Origin: Nocardioides oleivorans
Lineage (GTDB): Bacteria > Actinomycetota > Actinomycetes > Propionibacteriales > Nocardioidaceae
Direction of reading: 5' to 3'
Length of the DNA stretch: 64,000 nucleotides
Assembly: GCF_004137255.1 (NCBI RefSeq)
Contig: NZ_SDWT01000003.1
Coordinates: 62,001 to 126,000 of the forward strand
In this document: one piece after another, positions 28,878 through 39,980 of the stretch
Position numbering within the stretch: the first letter of the stretch is position 1
Layout of the letters: the number at the start of each line of letters is the position of its first letter
Made by a program: the position numbers and the translations under genes
The notes under the pieces: generated by a model
The model's input: the letters and a program-made list of their open reading frames with translations, nothing else
The model's database searches: none
Told to the model about the DNA's origin: nothing

Positions 28878-29096
28878 GTGGACGGCACTCTCAACGGCTC
28901 GCTCAACATGATCGGCTACGGTCTGGCGGCCATCGGCCCCGGTATCGGCATCGGCCTGATCTTCGCGGCCTACATCTCCGGTGTCGCACGTCAGCCGGAG
29001 GCCCAGGGCCGCCTGCAGTCGATCGCCATCCTGGGCTTCGCTCTCGCCGAGGCACTCGCGATCATCGGCATCGCGCTCGCCTTCGTCCTGAACTGA
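28878..29096 (+). CDS. atpE: ATP synthase F0 subunit c
   Basis: This 72-residue hairpin of two hydrophobic helices forms the rotor ring. The polar loop is ARQPEA near residue 38, and the proton-carrying carboxylate is the glutamate in ALAEALAI near 59. It starts at GTG with AAAGGAA upstream. Confidence 0.97.
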   Translation: MDGTLNGSLNMIGYGLAAIGPGIGIGLIFAAYISGVARQPEAQGRLQSIAILGFALAEALAIIGIALAFVLN

Positions 29097-29118
29097 CGCT
29101 GGCCCTCCACCGACCTAG

Positions 29119-29708
<590 letters not shown>

Positions 29709-29709
<1 letters not shown>

Positions 29710-30503
29710 TGATGCGAGGTGCGTCCGCAGACGCCTACGCCGCAGCCGCCGCCGTGCTTCCGGGCACCGGCGACCTGGGCCGGGTGGGGCAGGACCTGTT
29801 CGGGACGGCGGACCTGCTCCGCGCCGAGCCGGGCCTGCGCCGGGTCGCCACCGACGTGTCGATCCCGGCCGAGGCCAAGGCCGAGCTGCTCCGCGGGGTG
29901 CTGGCCGGCAAGGTCGCGCCCGAGTCCCTCGACGTCGTCACCGCTGCGGTCTCGCAGCGGTGGACCGCCGGACGTGACCTGGGCGACGCCCTGGAGCAGC
30001 TGGGCGTCGTCGCCACGGTGCGCTCCACCGGCAGTGAGGCCACTCGCCTCGAGGACGAGGTCTTCGCGGTGGGCCGGCTCGTGCAGGAGAACCCTGCGCT
30101 GCGCGACGCGCTCTCCGACCCGGCCCGCAGCCGGGGCGACAAGGCGGACCTGGTCAAGGGTCTGCTGGGCGACAAGGTCCTGCCCGCGACGGTCGCGCTC
30201 GTGCAGCAGGCGCTGTCCGGCAGCCACCGCACCGTCGCGGTCGCGCTGGCGGCCTTCCAGAAGGTGGCGGCCGAGGTCCGTGGGGAAGGGGTCGCGACCG
30301 TTCGCGTCGCCCGCCCCCTCTCGGGCGCCGACCGCGACCGGCTCGCCGGCGCGCTGGCGCGCAGCTACGGCCGCGAGGTCCACCTCAACGTCATCGTCGA
30401 CCCCGACGTCATCGGTGGCATCCGTGTCGAGATCGGCGACGACGTCGTCGACGGGACGGTGTCCAGCCGCCTCGACGACGCCGGACGCAGGCTCGCCGGC
30501 TGA
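29709..30503 (+). CDS. atpH: ATP synthase F1 subunit delta
   Basis: This 264-residue stalk subunit carries the OSCP/delta domain. It is longer than the roughly 177-residue enterobacterial delta, with an extra N-terminal region typical of actinobacteria. The conserved C-terminal motif reads VDPDVIGGIRVEIGDDVVDGTV. A second ATG at 29712 is an equivalent start. Confidence 0.94.
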
Positions 30504-30564
30504 CGCCCCACCGACAACCCAGAACTTTTCGAGCAGAGCAGACCCAGAGAACAGGTGAGATGAA

Positions 30565-32205
30565 ATGACGGAGCTGTCCATCCGTCCGGACGAGATCCGG
30601 GACGCGCTTCAGCGCTTCGTGTCGGACTACAAGCCCGACTCGGCGACCAAGGAAGAGGTCGGCACGGTTGCCGAGGCCGCCGACGGCATCGCCCGCGTGA
30701 GCGGTCTGCCCTCGGTCATGGCCAACGAGCTGCTCGAGTTCGAGGACGGCACGCTCGGCCTCGCCCTCAACCTCGACACCCGCGAGGTGGGCGTCGTGGT
30801 CCTGGGTGACTTCGACAAGATCGAGGAGGGCCAGACCGTGCGTCGCACGGGCGAGATCCTTTCGGTCCCGGTCGGGGAGAACTACCTCGGCCGCGTGGTC
30901 GACCCGCTCGGCAACCCGATCGACGGCCTCGGCGACATCGCCTCCGACGAGCGTCGCGCGCTGGAGCTCCAGGCTCCCGGCGTGATGGTGCGCAAGTCGG
31001 TGCACGAGCCGCTCGCCACCGGCATCAAGGCGATCGACGCCCTGACGCCTGTGGGCCGTGGCCAGCGCCAGCTGATCATCGGTGACCGCGCGACCGGCAA
31101 GACCACGATCGCGATCGACACGATCATCAACCAGAAGCAGAACTGGGAGTCCGGTGACCCGGACAAGCAGGTGCGCTGCATCTACGTCGCCATCGGCCAG
31201 AAGGGCTCGACCATCGCCTCCGTGCGTGGTGCCCTCGAGGAGGCCGGCGCCCTGGAGTACACGACCATCGTGGCCTCCCCGGCGTCCGACTCGGCCGGCT
31301 TCAAGTACCTCGCCCCCTACACCGGCTCGGCCATCGGCCAGCACTGGATGTACGCCGGCAAGCACGTGCTGATCGTGTTCGACGACCTGACCAAGCAGGC
31401 CGAGGCCTACCGCGCCGTGTCGCTGCTGCTGCGTCGCCCGCCGGGCCGCGAGGCCTACCCCGGTGACGTGTTCTACCTGCACAGCCGGCTCCTCGAGCGT
31501 TGCGCGAAGCTCTCCGACGACATGGGCAAGGGCTCGATGACGGGTCTGCCGATCATCGAGACCAAGGCCAACGACGTCTCGGCGTTCATCCCGACCAACG
31601 TCATCTCGATCACCGACGGCCAGATCTTCCTGCAGTCCGACCTGTTCGCGGCCAACCAGCGCCCGGCGATCGACGTGGGTGTCTCGGTCTCGCGCGTGGG
31701 TGGCTCGGCCATGACGAAGGCGATGAAGGCCGTCACCGGCTCGCTCAAGGTCGACCTGGCGCAGTTCCGCGCCATGGAGGCCTTCGCGATGTTCGCCTCC
31801 GACCTCGACGCCGCCTCGCGCCAGCAGCTCGACCGTGGCCAGCGCCTGATGGCCCTGCTCAAGCAGCCGCAGTACTCGCCGTACCCGGTCGAGGAGATGA
31901 CCGTCTCCCTGTGGACCGGCACGTCGGGTCGCCTCGACAAGGTCCCGACCGACGACGTGCTGCGCTTCGAGAACGAGTTCCTCGACTACCTGCGTCGCAG
32001 CCACGAGGGCATCCTCGCCGGCATCCGCGAGACCCAGAAGTTCGAGGACTCCACCGAGGACCAGCTCGCTGCGGCCTACGACTCCTTCCTCGACCAGTTC
32101 GAGACCTCCGACGGCCAGAGCATCAAGGCCGGCAAGGAGGAGCACGTCGCTCTCGAGGACGAGGACGTCGAGCAGGAGCAGATCGTCAAGCAGAAGCGGG
32201 GCTGA
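30565..32205 (+). CDS. atpA: ATP synthase F1 subunit alpha
   Basis: This 546-residue non-catalytic nucleotide-binding subunit has the Walker A motif GDRATGKT near residue 173. The C-terminus runs on past the usual helical domain as an acidic tail ([17 protein letters not shown]). The total length is close to mycobacterial alpha subunits, whose extra tail restrains ATP hydrolysis; the same effect here is only a suggestion. Confidence 0.97.
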   Translation: MTELSIRPDEIRDALQRFVSDYKPDSATKEEVGTVAEAADGIARVSGLPSVMANELLEFEDGTLGLALNLDTREVGVVVLGDFDKIEEGQTVRRTGEILSVPVGENYLGRVVDPLGNPIDGLGDIASDERRALELQAPGVMVRKSVHEPLATGIKAIDALTPVGRGQRQLIIGDRATGKTTIAIDTIINQKQNWESGDPDKQVRCIYVAIGQKGSTIASVRGALEEAGALEYTTIVASPASDSAGFKYLAPYTGSAIGQHWMYAGKHVLIVFDDLTKQAEAYRAVSLLLRRPPGREAYPGDVFYLHSRLLERCAKLSDDMGKGSMTGLPIIETKANDVSAFIPTNVISITDGQIFLQSDLFAANQRPAIDVGVSVSRVGGSAMTKAMKAVTGSLKVDLAQFRAMEAFAMFASDLDAASRQQLDRGQRLMALLKQPQYSPYPVEEMTVSLWTGTSGRLDKVPTDDVLRFENEFLDYLRRSHEGILAGIRETQKFEDSTEDQLAAAYDSFLDQFETSDGQSIKAGKEEHVALEDEDVEQEQIVKQKRG

Positions 32206-32208
32206 ACC

Positions 32209-33120
32209 ATGGCTCTCTCGGTACGCGAGTACCGCGCGCGGATCAAGTCGACGGAGTCGATGAAGAAGATCACGCGTGCCATGGAGCTCATCGCCGCGTC
32301 CCGGATCATCAAGGCGCAGCAGCGGGCCCAGGCCGCAGCGCCGTACGCCCGTGAGCTCACCCGCGCGGTGTCGGCCGTGGCGACGTTCTCCAACGTCGAC
32401 CACGCCCTCACCCTCGAGCCGGAGGACCCCAAGCGGGCGGCGATCCTGATCGTCACCTCCGACCGCGGTCTGGCGGGTGCCTACTCCTCGAGCGTGCTCA
32501 AGGAGGCCGAGCGCCTCATCGAGAAGCTCAAGGGCGAGGGCAAGGAGGTCGACCTCTACATCTCCGGACGCAAGGGCGAGGCCTACTTCAAGTTCCGCCA
32601 GCGCGCCGTGGTGCAGGCCTGGACGGGTCACTCCGACCAGCCGACCTACGACGTGGCGGCCGAGATCGGCGCCCGGCTCATCGAGACCTTCCTCGCCGAG
32701 GAGGGTGACGGCGGCGTCGACGAGGTGCACGTGGTCTACACGCGCTTCCGCTCGATGCTCAGCCAGGAGCCGACCGCCGTACGCCTGCTGCCGCTGGAGG
32801 TCGTCGAGGGCACGGAGGCGCCCGAGGAGGGTGACCTGCTGCCGCTCTACGAGTTCGAGCCGTCGCCGTCCGACGTCCTGGACTCGCTGCTGCCGCGCTA
32901 CGTCCAGAGCCGGATCTTCTTCGCCCTGCTGCAGGCGGCCGCCTCCGAGCTCGCCGCCCGACAGAAGGCGATGAAGGCTGCGACGGACAACGCGGACGAG
33001 CTCATCAAGAAGTACAAGCGCATCGCCAACCAGGCTCGCCAGGCTGGCATCACACAGGAAATCAGCGAGATCGTCGGTGGCGTCAACGCGCTCGCCGACG
33101 CACAAGCCGGGAGTGAATGA
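32209..33120 (+). CDS. atpG: ATP synthase F1 subunit gamma
   Basis: This 303-residue rotor shaft has the N-terminal coiled coil ([25 protein letters not shown]) and a matching C-terminal helix ([11 protein letters not shown]). It starts three bases after the atpA stop. Confidence 0.96.
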   Translation: MALSVREYRARIKSTESMKKITRAMELIAASRIIKAQQRAQAAAPYARELTRAVSAVATFSNVDHALTLEPEDPKRAAILIVTSDRGLAGAYSSSVLKEAERLIEKLKGEGKEVDLYISGRKGEAYFKFRQRAVVQAWTGHSDQPTYDVAAEIGARLIETFLAEEGDGGVDEVHVVYTRFRSMLSQEPTAVRLLPLEVVEGTEAPEEGDLLPLYEFEPSPSDVLDSLLPRYVQSRIFFALLQAAASELAARQKAMKAATDNADELIKKYKRIANQARQAGITQEISEIVGGVNALADAQAGSE

Positions 33121-34580
<1,460 letters not shown>

Positions 34581-34581
<1 letters not shown>

Positions 34582-34985
34582 TGGCAGAGTCCTCCGGCAA
34601 GGTCCTCCAGGTCGAGCTGGTCGCCGCCGACCGTCTCGTCTGGTCGGGCCAGGCCACCATGGTCATCGCCCGCACCACGGAGGGCGACGTCGGCATCCTG
34701 CCCAACCACGCTCCGCTGCTGTCCTCGATCATCGAGGGTGTCGTGGACGTGCAGACGGTGGACGGCGAGACCTGGATCGCGGCGGTCGACGCCGGCTTCC
34801 TCTCGGTCGCCGACAACCGGGTCTCGATCCTCTCCGAGCGGGCCGAGATGTCGCACGAGATCGACCTCGAGCACGCCCGGGCCGAGCTCGAGCGCTGCAA
34901 GCAGGCCGGCGAGAACGACGACGAGGCGCAGGAGAAGGTCCGTCGCGCCGAGGCACGGGTCCGTGCCGCGGAGCGGGCCTCCTGA
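34581..34985 (+). CDS. atpC: ATP synthase F1 subunit epsilon
   Basis: This 134-residue subunit has the N-terminal beta-sandwich (VLQVELVAADRLVWSG, GDVGILPNHAPLL) and a C-terminal helical pair that regulates hydrolysis. ATG 34581 overlaps the atpD stop. It is followed by a strong hairpin. Confidence 0.95.
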
Positions 34986-35011
34986 CAGTCGTCAAGACAC
35001 TGGCGCTAGGG

Positions 35012-35043
35012 TGAGCGCACGAACCGCAGGGTTCGTGCGCTCA
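35012..35043 (+). terminator. strong terminator after the atp operon
   Basis: TGAGCGCACGAACC (35012-35025) pairs perfectly with GGTTCGTGCGCTCA (35030-35043) around a 4-base loop, followed by TCTGTATTTCT. This 14-bp stem is the best intrinsic-terminator-like hairpin I found in the window. Confidence 0.8.
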
Positions 35044-35100
35044 TCTGTATTTCTCGGTGCTTCTGGTCGGACCGCCCCGGGCGGTCGAAGGGATGCGTGG

Positions 35101-35544
35101 ATGCCGGTCTGGGAGTGGCTGCTCGACCTGGTCGGGCTCTTCCTGCTGCTTGCCCTGCTCTACGGCATCACCCTCATCGTGCGACGCCGCCTCCTGGCCC
35201 GCCACGGCGGCACCTTCGAGCTGAGCTACCGCGTCCGTCCCGAGCACCCCGGCCGCGGCTGGCTCCTCGGCATCGGTCGCTACTCCGGGCAGTCCCTGGA
35301 GTGGTTCCGGATCTTCTCGCTCTCGCCGCGCCCCAAGCGCGTGTGGGCGCGCGACCTCCTCGAGTACTCCGGCCGTCGGGCCCCTGCCGGGCCCGAGGAG
35401 ATGTCGCTCTACGACGGTCACGTGGTGGCGTCGTGCCACTACAGCGGCGATCCCCTCGAGATCGCGATGAGCGAGGCGTCGCTCACCGGGTTCCAGGCCT
35501 GGCTCGAGTCCGGTCCTCCCGGCACCGACTGGAACCGTCGCTAG
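35101..35544 (+). CDS. DUF2550 membrane-anchored protein
   Basis: This 147-residue protein has one N-terminal membrane helix (WLLDLVGLFLLLALLYGITLIV), then a basic linker and a compact domain containing RGWLLGIGRYSGQSLEWFRIFSL and LTGFQAWLESGPPGTDWNRR. It matches the DUF2550 family conserved just after atpC in actinobacteria. The function is unknown. The terminator between it and atpC suggests separate or read-through expression. Its stop shares a CTAG with the convergent LacI gene. Confidence 0.85.
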   Translation: MPVWEWLLDLVGLFLLLALLYGITLIVRRRLLARHGGTFELSYRVRPEHPGRGWLLGIGRYSGQSLEWFRIFSLSPRPKRVWARDLLEYSGRRAPAGPEEMSLYDGHVVASCHYSGDPLEIAMSEASLTGFQAWLESGPPGTDWNRR

Positions 35545-36518
35545 CCGCTCGCCCGTCCGGTCGAGCGACCCACCCGCAGCGTGACGGGCAGCAGCACGTC
35601 GGCGGCGGGCTCGTCGGCGACCCGGGCCAGAGCGGCACCCGCCGTCGCCCGGCCCTTCTCGGCGAACGGCTGGACCACCGTGGTGAGCTCGAGGTCGAGC
35701 CACGGGGTGTCGATGCCGTCGAAGCCGGCGACGCTGAGGTCGCCCGGCACGTCGAGGTCGCGCCGGCGGGCCTCGAGCACGACCGCCGCGGCCTGGACGT
35801 CGCTCTGGCACACGATCGCCGTCACGTCCGGCTCGCCGTCGAGGAAGGCCGAGGCCAGATCCTGGGCGGCGGTGAGGTCGCTGACGCAGCGACCGACCAC
35901 GACCGCGTCGGGGAACACCTCGCGCAGGCCGGCCTCGCGCTCGCGCTGCGGGTGCGACTCCTGGAGCGTGAGGGTCGCGACGCGGCGGTGCCCGAGGTCG
36001 TGCAGGTGGCGGGCGACCGAGGCAGACCCTCCGCGGTGGTCGATGTCGATGAACGTGGCGCCCGGCCACGCCGGCCCCTCCACGACGACCAGCGGCACGT
36101 CACGCGCGACGAGGTCGTCGTACGCCGCCCAGGTCTCCTGGCCGCAGACCTGGTAGATCACCGCGTCGAGGGGGAGCCGCGCGTGCTCGACGCTGTCGCC
36201 CATCAGGAGCAGGCCCATGCCGGCCGCCTCCAGCACCTCGGACACCGCGTCGAGCATCGGCAGCGCGGCCGGGTCGCGGAACGCGGTGCTCAGCGGCCCG
36301 ACGGCGATGCCGACCACGCCACTGCGGCCCTGGCGCAGGTTGCGGGCCAGGGGGTTGGGCCCGGTGTAGCCGAGCGAGCCGGCGGCGGCGAGGACCCGCT
36401 CGCGGGTCGGCCCGGAGACGGGCTTGTTGCCGGAGAAGGCCAGCGACGCGGTCGAGAGCGACACGCCCGCGGCCGCGGCGACGTCGGCCAGGGTCGGGGT
36501 GCGAGTTGATCCGGACAC
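35541..36518 (-). CDS. LacI-family transcriptional regulator
   Basis: This 325-residue regulator has an N-terminal helix-turn-helix (TLADVAAAAGVSLSTASLAFSG, residues 9-30, with the hinge RNLRQGRSGVVGIAVGPL) and a periplasmic-binding-like effector domain. It is divergent from an MFS transporter, and two overlapping LacI-type operators lie between them, so it probably represses that transporter and itself. The effector is unknown. GTG 36518 is chosen because TAACCT lies seven bases upstream and no ribosome-binding site exists. Confidence 0.88.
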   Translation of the reverse strand: MSGSTRTPTLADVAAAAGVSLSTASLAFSGNKPVSGPTRERVLAAAGSLGYTGPNPLARNLRQGRSGVVGIAVGPLSTAFRDPAALPMLDAVSEVLEAAGMGLLLMGDSVEHARLPLDAVIYQVCGQETWAAYDDLVARDVPLVVVEGPAWPGATFIDIDHRGGSASVARHLHDLGHRRVATLTLQESHPQREREAGLREVFPDAVVVGRCVSDLTAAQDLASAFLDGEPDVTAIVCQSDVQAAAVVLEARRRDLDVPGDLSVAGFDGIDTPWLDLELTTVVQPFAEKGRATAGAALARVADEPAADVLLPVTLRVGRSTGRASG

Positions 36519-36525
36519 GGGGCAG

Positions 36526-36531
36526 AGGTTA
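36526..36531 (-). promoter_or_regulatory. candidate -10 box (TAACCT) of the LacI gene
   Basis: TAACCT on the minus strand lies seven bases before GTG 36518. The LacI-type operators occupy the -35 side. Confidence 0.5.
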
Positions 36532-36533
36532 GC

Positions 36534-36564
36534 ATCGAATCGATTCGATCGAAACGATTCGATC
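36534..36564. promoter_or_regulatory. tandem overlapping LacI-type operators
   Basis: ATCGAATCGATTCGAT (36534-36549) is a perfect 16-base palindrome. A second copy, GATCGAAACGATTCGATC (36547-36564), has two mismatches. Their centres are 14 bases apart, between the divergent LacI and MFS genes. The central CG and flanking TCGAA/TTCGA arms fit LacI-family sites. Confidence 0.75.
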
Positions 36565-36585
36565 ATCCGCGCACCGAGGAGAGCC

Positions 36586-37755
36586 GTGCCCCAGCTGACC
36601 GCCGCCCGCAACGCCGTCGGGCTGACGTTCTTCCTCAACGGGCTGGTCTTCGCCAGCTGGGTCTCGCGCATCCCCGAGGTGCGCTCCAGCTTCGAGCTCT
36701 CCAACGGCCAGCTCGGCCTGGTCCTGCTCGCCATCGCCATGGGGTCGGTCGCAGCGCTGCCGACCACCGGAGCCCTGATCAACCGCTGGGGGACCGTGCG
36801 CATCGTCCGGCTGGGTGCGGTCGCCGCGTCGGTCGGCATGCTCACGGCGGCGCTCAGCCTGGGCAACCTCCTGCCGGCGACGGTGGCCGGGTTGTTCGTC
36901 TACGGCCTCGGCATCGGGGTCTGGGACGTCGCGATGAACGTCGAGGCGGCTGAGGTCGAGCGTGGCCTCGGGCGCACGATCATGCCGCGCTTCCACGCCG
37001 GGTTCAGCGGCGGGACGGTCGTCGGCGCGCTGCTCGGCGCGCTCGTCGTCGAGGTCGATCTCCCCGCGGTGGTGCACCTGGTCACGATCGTCGTGATCGC
37101 CCTGGTCCTGGTCCTGCGCACCTCGCCGGCGTTCCTGCCGGTGGCCGAGACCCACGCGGAGCACCAGGTCTCCGCCGCGCGCGCGTGGCTCGAGCCGCGC
37201 ACCCTGATGATCGGCGTGATGGTGCTCGCGCTCGCCATGACCGAGGGCACCGCCAACGACTGGCTCGCCGTCGCGCTCGTCGACGGGCACGACGTCTCCC
37301 ACGCGACGGGGGTGGCGGGGTTCGCGGTGTTCGTGACGGCGATGACCGTCGGACGCTTCATCGGCACCGGCCTCATCGACCGGTTCGGCCGCGTGGTCGT
37401 CCTCTGGTCGACGATGGTGGTCGCGGGGGCGGGCGTGCTGCTGATCGTGTTCTCGACCCAGCCGGTCCTGGTCGTCCTCGGGATCGTGCTGTGGGGCGTC
37501 GGGGCCTCGCTCGGCTTCCCGGTCGGCATGAGCGCCGCGGCCGACGACCCGGTCCGGGCCGCCTCCCGGGTGAGCGTGGTGTCGACCATCGGCTATGCCG
37601 CCTTCCTCGCCGGCCCGCCCTTCCTCGGATTCGTCGGCGACGAGGTCGGCACCCTCAAGGCGCTCCTGGTGGTGGCGTTCCTGCTCCTGCCTGCGGCGCT
37701 GGTCGTCCCGTCCGCCCGCGAGCAGCAGCGGGTCAGCGCCCCACCCGCACGCTGA
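36586..37755 (+). CDS. MFS transporter
   Basis: This 389-residue protein has twelve predicted membrane segments in two halves, with typical short charged loops (INRWGTVRIVRLG near 60 and IDRFGRVVVLWS near 265). It resembles YbjJ/FucP-like sugar or drug transporters, but the substrate cannot be assigned. GTG 36586 follows GAGGAGAG. LacI operators just upstream suggest a sugar or nucleoside inducer. The 3' end overlaps the convergent hydrolase gene by 23 bases. Confidence 0.87.
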   Translation: MPQLTAARNAVGLTFFLNGLVFASWVSRIPEVRSSFELSNGQLGLVLLAIAMGSVAALPTTGALINRWGTVRIVRLGAVAASVGMLTAALSLGNLLPATVAGLFVYGLGIGVWDVAMNVEAAEVERGLGRTIMPRFHAGFSGGTVVGALLGALVVEVDLPAVVHLVTIVVIALVLVLRTSPAFLPVAETHAEHQVSAARAWLEPRTLMIGVMVLALAMTEGTANDWLAVALVDGHDVSHATGVAGFAVFVTAMTVGRFIGTGLIDRFGRVVVLWSTMVVAGAGVLLIVFSTQPVLVVLGIVLWGVGASLGFPVGMSAAADDPVRAASRVSVVSTIGYAAFLAGPPFLGFVGDEVGTLKALLVVAFLLLPAALVVPSAREQQRVSAPPAR

Positions 37756-39037
37756 CGCCGTCGGTCGCGGGCCAGCTCGACGCCGTACGACGATCGCCGC
37801 CGTCGCCGCGCGACCTGCCCGGGCACGTCATGGCGAAGGCCGACGACACGAGCTTCTGCGACAGCACGAGCTGCTTGCGGTACTGCTGCGGGACGTAGCT
37901 GCGACCCGTCATCGCGACGGTGACCTGCGTGCCGCGGCCCGCGGCCAGGGAGAACGTCACCGTGCCCCACGTGCCGCCGTCGTGCCCGTTGATCGTCGCG
38001 CCGCCCCGGCAGGGGTTGGGCACGGAGTAGGAGCCGAGGCCGTAGCCGGAGCCGGGAGCCACCTCGCGCTGCATGGTGCGCACCAGTCGGCGGGGGATGA
38101 GCCTGCCCGACTCCAGGGCTGCGTGGAAGTCGTTGAGGTCGGTGGTCGTGGAGACCAGGGACCCGGCCGAGGAGAACATCGACGGGTGGAACCGCTCCAG
38201 GGCGACGAGGCGGGGGAGTCGCGCGTACTCGGCGAGACGGGGCGCGGGGAGGCGCCGGTCGTCGGCGAAGAAGCTGTCGCCCATGCCCGCCGGGCGCAGG
38301 ATGCGGCGCTCGGCGAGCGCGGCCACGGAGCGGCCCGTCGCCTGCGTGAGCAGCTGGCCGAGGACGACGTAGTTGGTGTTGCTGTAGGAGAACTCGCCCG
38401 GCGCCGTGACCGGCAGCTGCTGGGCCACGGCGATCAGCTGGGCGTCGGTCCACCGGTCGTCGGTGGCGTCGAGGAAGCCCTGGGTCGTGTCGGCCTCGGC
38501 GACGAGCGGGGTCAGGAACTCCGGGAGCCCGCTCGTGTGGCTGAGCAGCTGGCGCACCGTGACGGACTCCTGCCCCGGCCACAACCCGGGCGCGACCTCG
38601 CCGATCGTCGTGTCGAGGGTCCAGGTGCCCCGGTCGACCAGCTGCAGCGCCAGCACCGAGACGAGCTGCTTGGACACGCTGCCCGCCCGGTAGGCCGAGC
38701 CGGCCACGGCCGGGCGCCGCGGGTCGACCTGCGAGCTGCCCGCGGCCATCGACCACGTCTGGTCCCCGCGTCGCACCTCGACGTCGACCGCCACGGCTCC
38801 GGCCCCCCGGAGTCGCCGGACCAGCCGCTCGACCGCGTCGGAGCGCATCTCGGTGCGGGACCGGTCGGTGGAGGGCTGGTCGGTGGGGGCTTGGTCGGTG
38901 CGGGCCCGCTCGGCCGGCGCGGCCGTGGCCGCGCCGGTCGCGCCCAGGAGACCCGCCGCGACGGCGAGCGCGGTGGCGGCGGCCACCGTCCTGCCCGCCG
39001 GGCGGCGCCGTGGACGTGCTGTGGTCATCGAACGCAT
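37733..39037 (-). CDS. secreted serine hydrolase (class C beta-lactamase / DD-peptidase fold)
   Basis: This 434-residue exported protein has a twin-basic signal peptide (cleavage near residue 40) and a low-complexity TD-rich spacer. The penicillin-binding fold has the nucleophile SVSK (residues 120-123), a YSN triad near 217 and an HDGG motif near the C-terminus in place of KTG. D-alanyl-D-alanine carboxypeptidase, beta-lactamase or esterase activity are all possible. ATG 39037 follows GGAGGGACG. Confidence 0.87.
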   Translation of the reverse strand: MRSMTTARPRRRPAGRTVAAATALAVAAGLLGATGAATAAPAERARTDQAPTDQPSTDRSRTEMRSDAVERLVRRLRGAGAVAVDVEVRRGDQTWSMAAGSSQVDPRRPAVAGSAYRAGSVSKQLVSVLALQLVDRGTWTLDTTIGEVAPGLWPGQESVTVRQLLSHTSGLPEFLTPLVAEADTTQGFLDATDDRWTDAQLIAVAQQLPVTAPGEFSYSNTNYVVLGQLLTQATGRSVAALAERRILRPAGMGDSFFADDRRLPAPRLAEYARLPRLVALERFHPSMFSSAGSLVSTTTDLNDFHAALESGRLIPRRLVRTMQREVAPGSGYGLGSYSVPNPCRGGATINGHDGGTWGTVTFSLAAGRGTQVTVAMTGRSYVPQQYRKQLVLSQKLVSSAFAMTCPGRSRGDGGDRRTASSWPATDGVSVRVGR

Positions 39038-39120
39038 GAGCGTCCCTCCGATCGTCGTGGACGTGCCTGCCTCATGGCTACCACGCGATCCGGGCGCCGA
39101 AACCCCTACCAAGGTCGGGT

Positions 39121-39927
39121 TCAGGAGTAGCGCAGCGAGCCGGGGGTGTCGAGGCCCTCGCCGGTCTCCAGCAGCGTCTTGAGGCCGGACAGGATCATCG
39201 GCCAGCCGCCGTAGAGCTCGGGGTTGGCCTGGTCGGGGAGGCCGTCGTGGATGACGGTGAGCCGGCACGAGGTGCCGACCGGGACGATCTGCCAGGTGAC
39301 CCGGGTCGTGCCCTGGGCCCTGACCTCGTCGCTCCAGAGCGCCTCGAAGGTCTGCACCAGCAGGCGCGGCGGATCGACCTCGACGTTGGTGCCCTTCGAG
39401 ATGTCGACGGTGCCGGGGACGCCGGCGACGTAGTCGGACCCGGTGGTCCAGTCGCTCTGGACGCCGACCCCGAAGCTGTAGATCGCGCGCTGCTGCGGGT
39501 CGGTGATGGCCTCCCACAGGCGCTCGGGCGTGGTCTTGATGTAGACCTCGAAGACTGCTGTGCCGGCGGCAACGGGCGCGGTGCCCTGCTCCCACGAGAC
39601 GGTCGTGACGCTGCTCATGTCCTCATCCTCCAGATAGCTCTTGAGGCCGCTGAGCGTGGCTGCCCAGGGCTCGGCGTACTTGCTCACCCACCGGTCGTGG
39701 ACGAGCCGGATCGGGACGGGGTTGAGGAAGTGCAGCTTCTCGCGGCCCTGCTTGCGCGTGGTCACCACGCCGGCCTCCTCGAGCACCTTCAGGTGCTTCA
39801 TCACGCCGAACCGGGTCATCTCCAGCCGCCCCTCGAGGGCGGTGAGGGTCTGGCCGTCGTCAGCGAAGAGCGCGTCCAGCAGGGCCCGACGGGTCGGGTC
39901 TGCCAGCGCCTTGAACACCTCGTCCAT
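39121..39927 (-). CDS. ArsR-type regulator fused to SRPBCC (AHSA1-like) domain
   Basis: This 268-residue protein joins an ArsR winged helix (residues 1-100, FKALADPTRRALLDAL and LTALEGRLEMTRFGVMKHL) to a SRPBCC/AHSA1 ligand-binding domain (about 115-268, VFEVYIKTTPERLWEAITDP). No metal-binding cysteines are present in the DNA-binding part, so the SRPBCC pocket is the likely sensor of a small hydrophobic molecule. A perfect palindrome fills the spacer of its own promoter. ATG 39927 is chosen because the upstream in-frame ATG would lie inside the promoter. Confidence 0.87.
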   Translation of the reverse strand: MDEVFKALADPTRRALLDALFADDGQTLTALEGRLEMTRFGVMKHLKVLEEAGVVTTRKQGREKLHFLNPVPIRLVHDRWVSKYAEPWAATLSGLKSYLEDEDMSSVTTVSWEQGTAPVAAGTAVFEVYIKTTPERLWEAITDPQQRAIYSFGVGVQSDWTTGSDYVAGVPGTVDISKGTNVEVDPPRLLVQTFEALWSDEVRAQGTTRVTWQIVPVGTSCRLTVIHDGLPDQANPELYGGWPMILSGLKTLLETGEGLDTPGSLRYS

Positions 39928-39933
39928 GGCCCG

Positions 39934-39963
39934 ACAATAGGTGACCATATGGTCACATGTCAA
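39934..39963 (-). promoter_or_regulatory. promoter with embedded palindromic operator (ArsR gene)
   Basis: On the minus strand TTGACA (39963-39958) and TATTGT (39939-39934) are 18 bases apart, and ATG follows after six bases. The spacer holds GTGACCATATGGTCAC (39941-39956), a perfect 16-base palindrome. A repressor bound there would block this promoter and cover the -35 zone of the divergent gene at 39981. Confidence 0.75.
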
Positions 39964-39968
39964 CGGAC

Positions 39969-39974
39969 TAGCGT
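39969..39974 (+). promoter_or_regulatory. candidate -10 box (TAGCGT)
   Basis: TAGCGT is six bases before ATG 39981. Its -35 region overlaps the palindrome at 39941-39956, suggesting joint control with the ArsR gene. Confidence 0.5.
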
Positions 39975-39980
39975 CGAGGG

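Noticed and set aside
35541..36866. Longer 441-residue version of the LacI regulator
   Set aside because: The extra N-terminal residues would be translated from the operator and from the opposite strand of the transporter gene, and the LacI helix-turn-helix begins right after GTG 36518.
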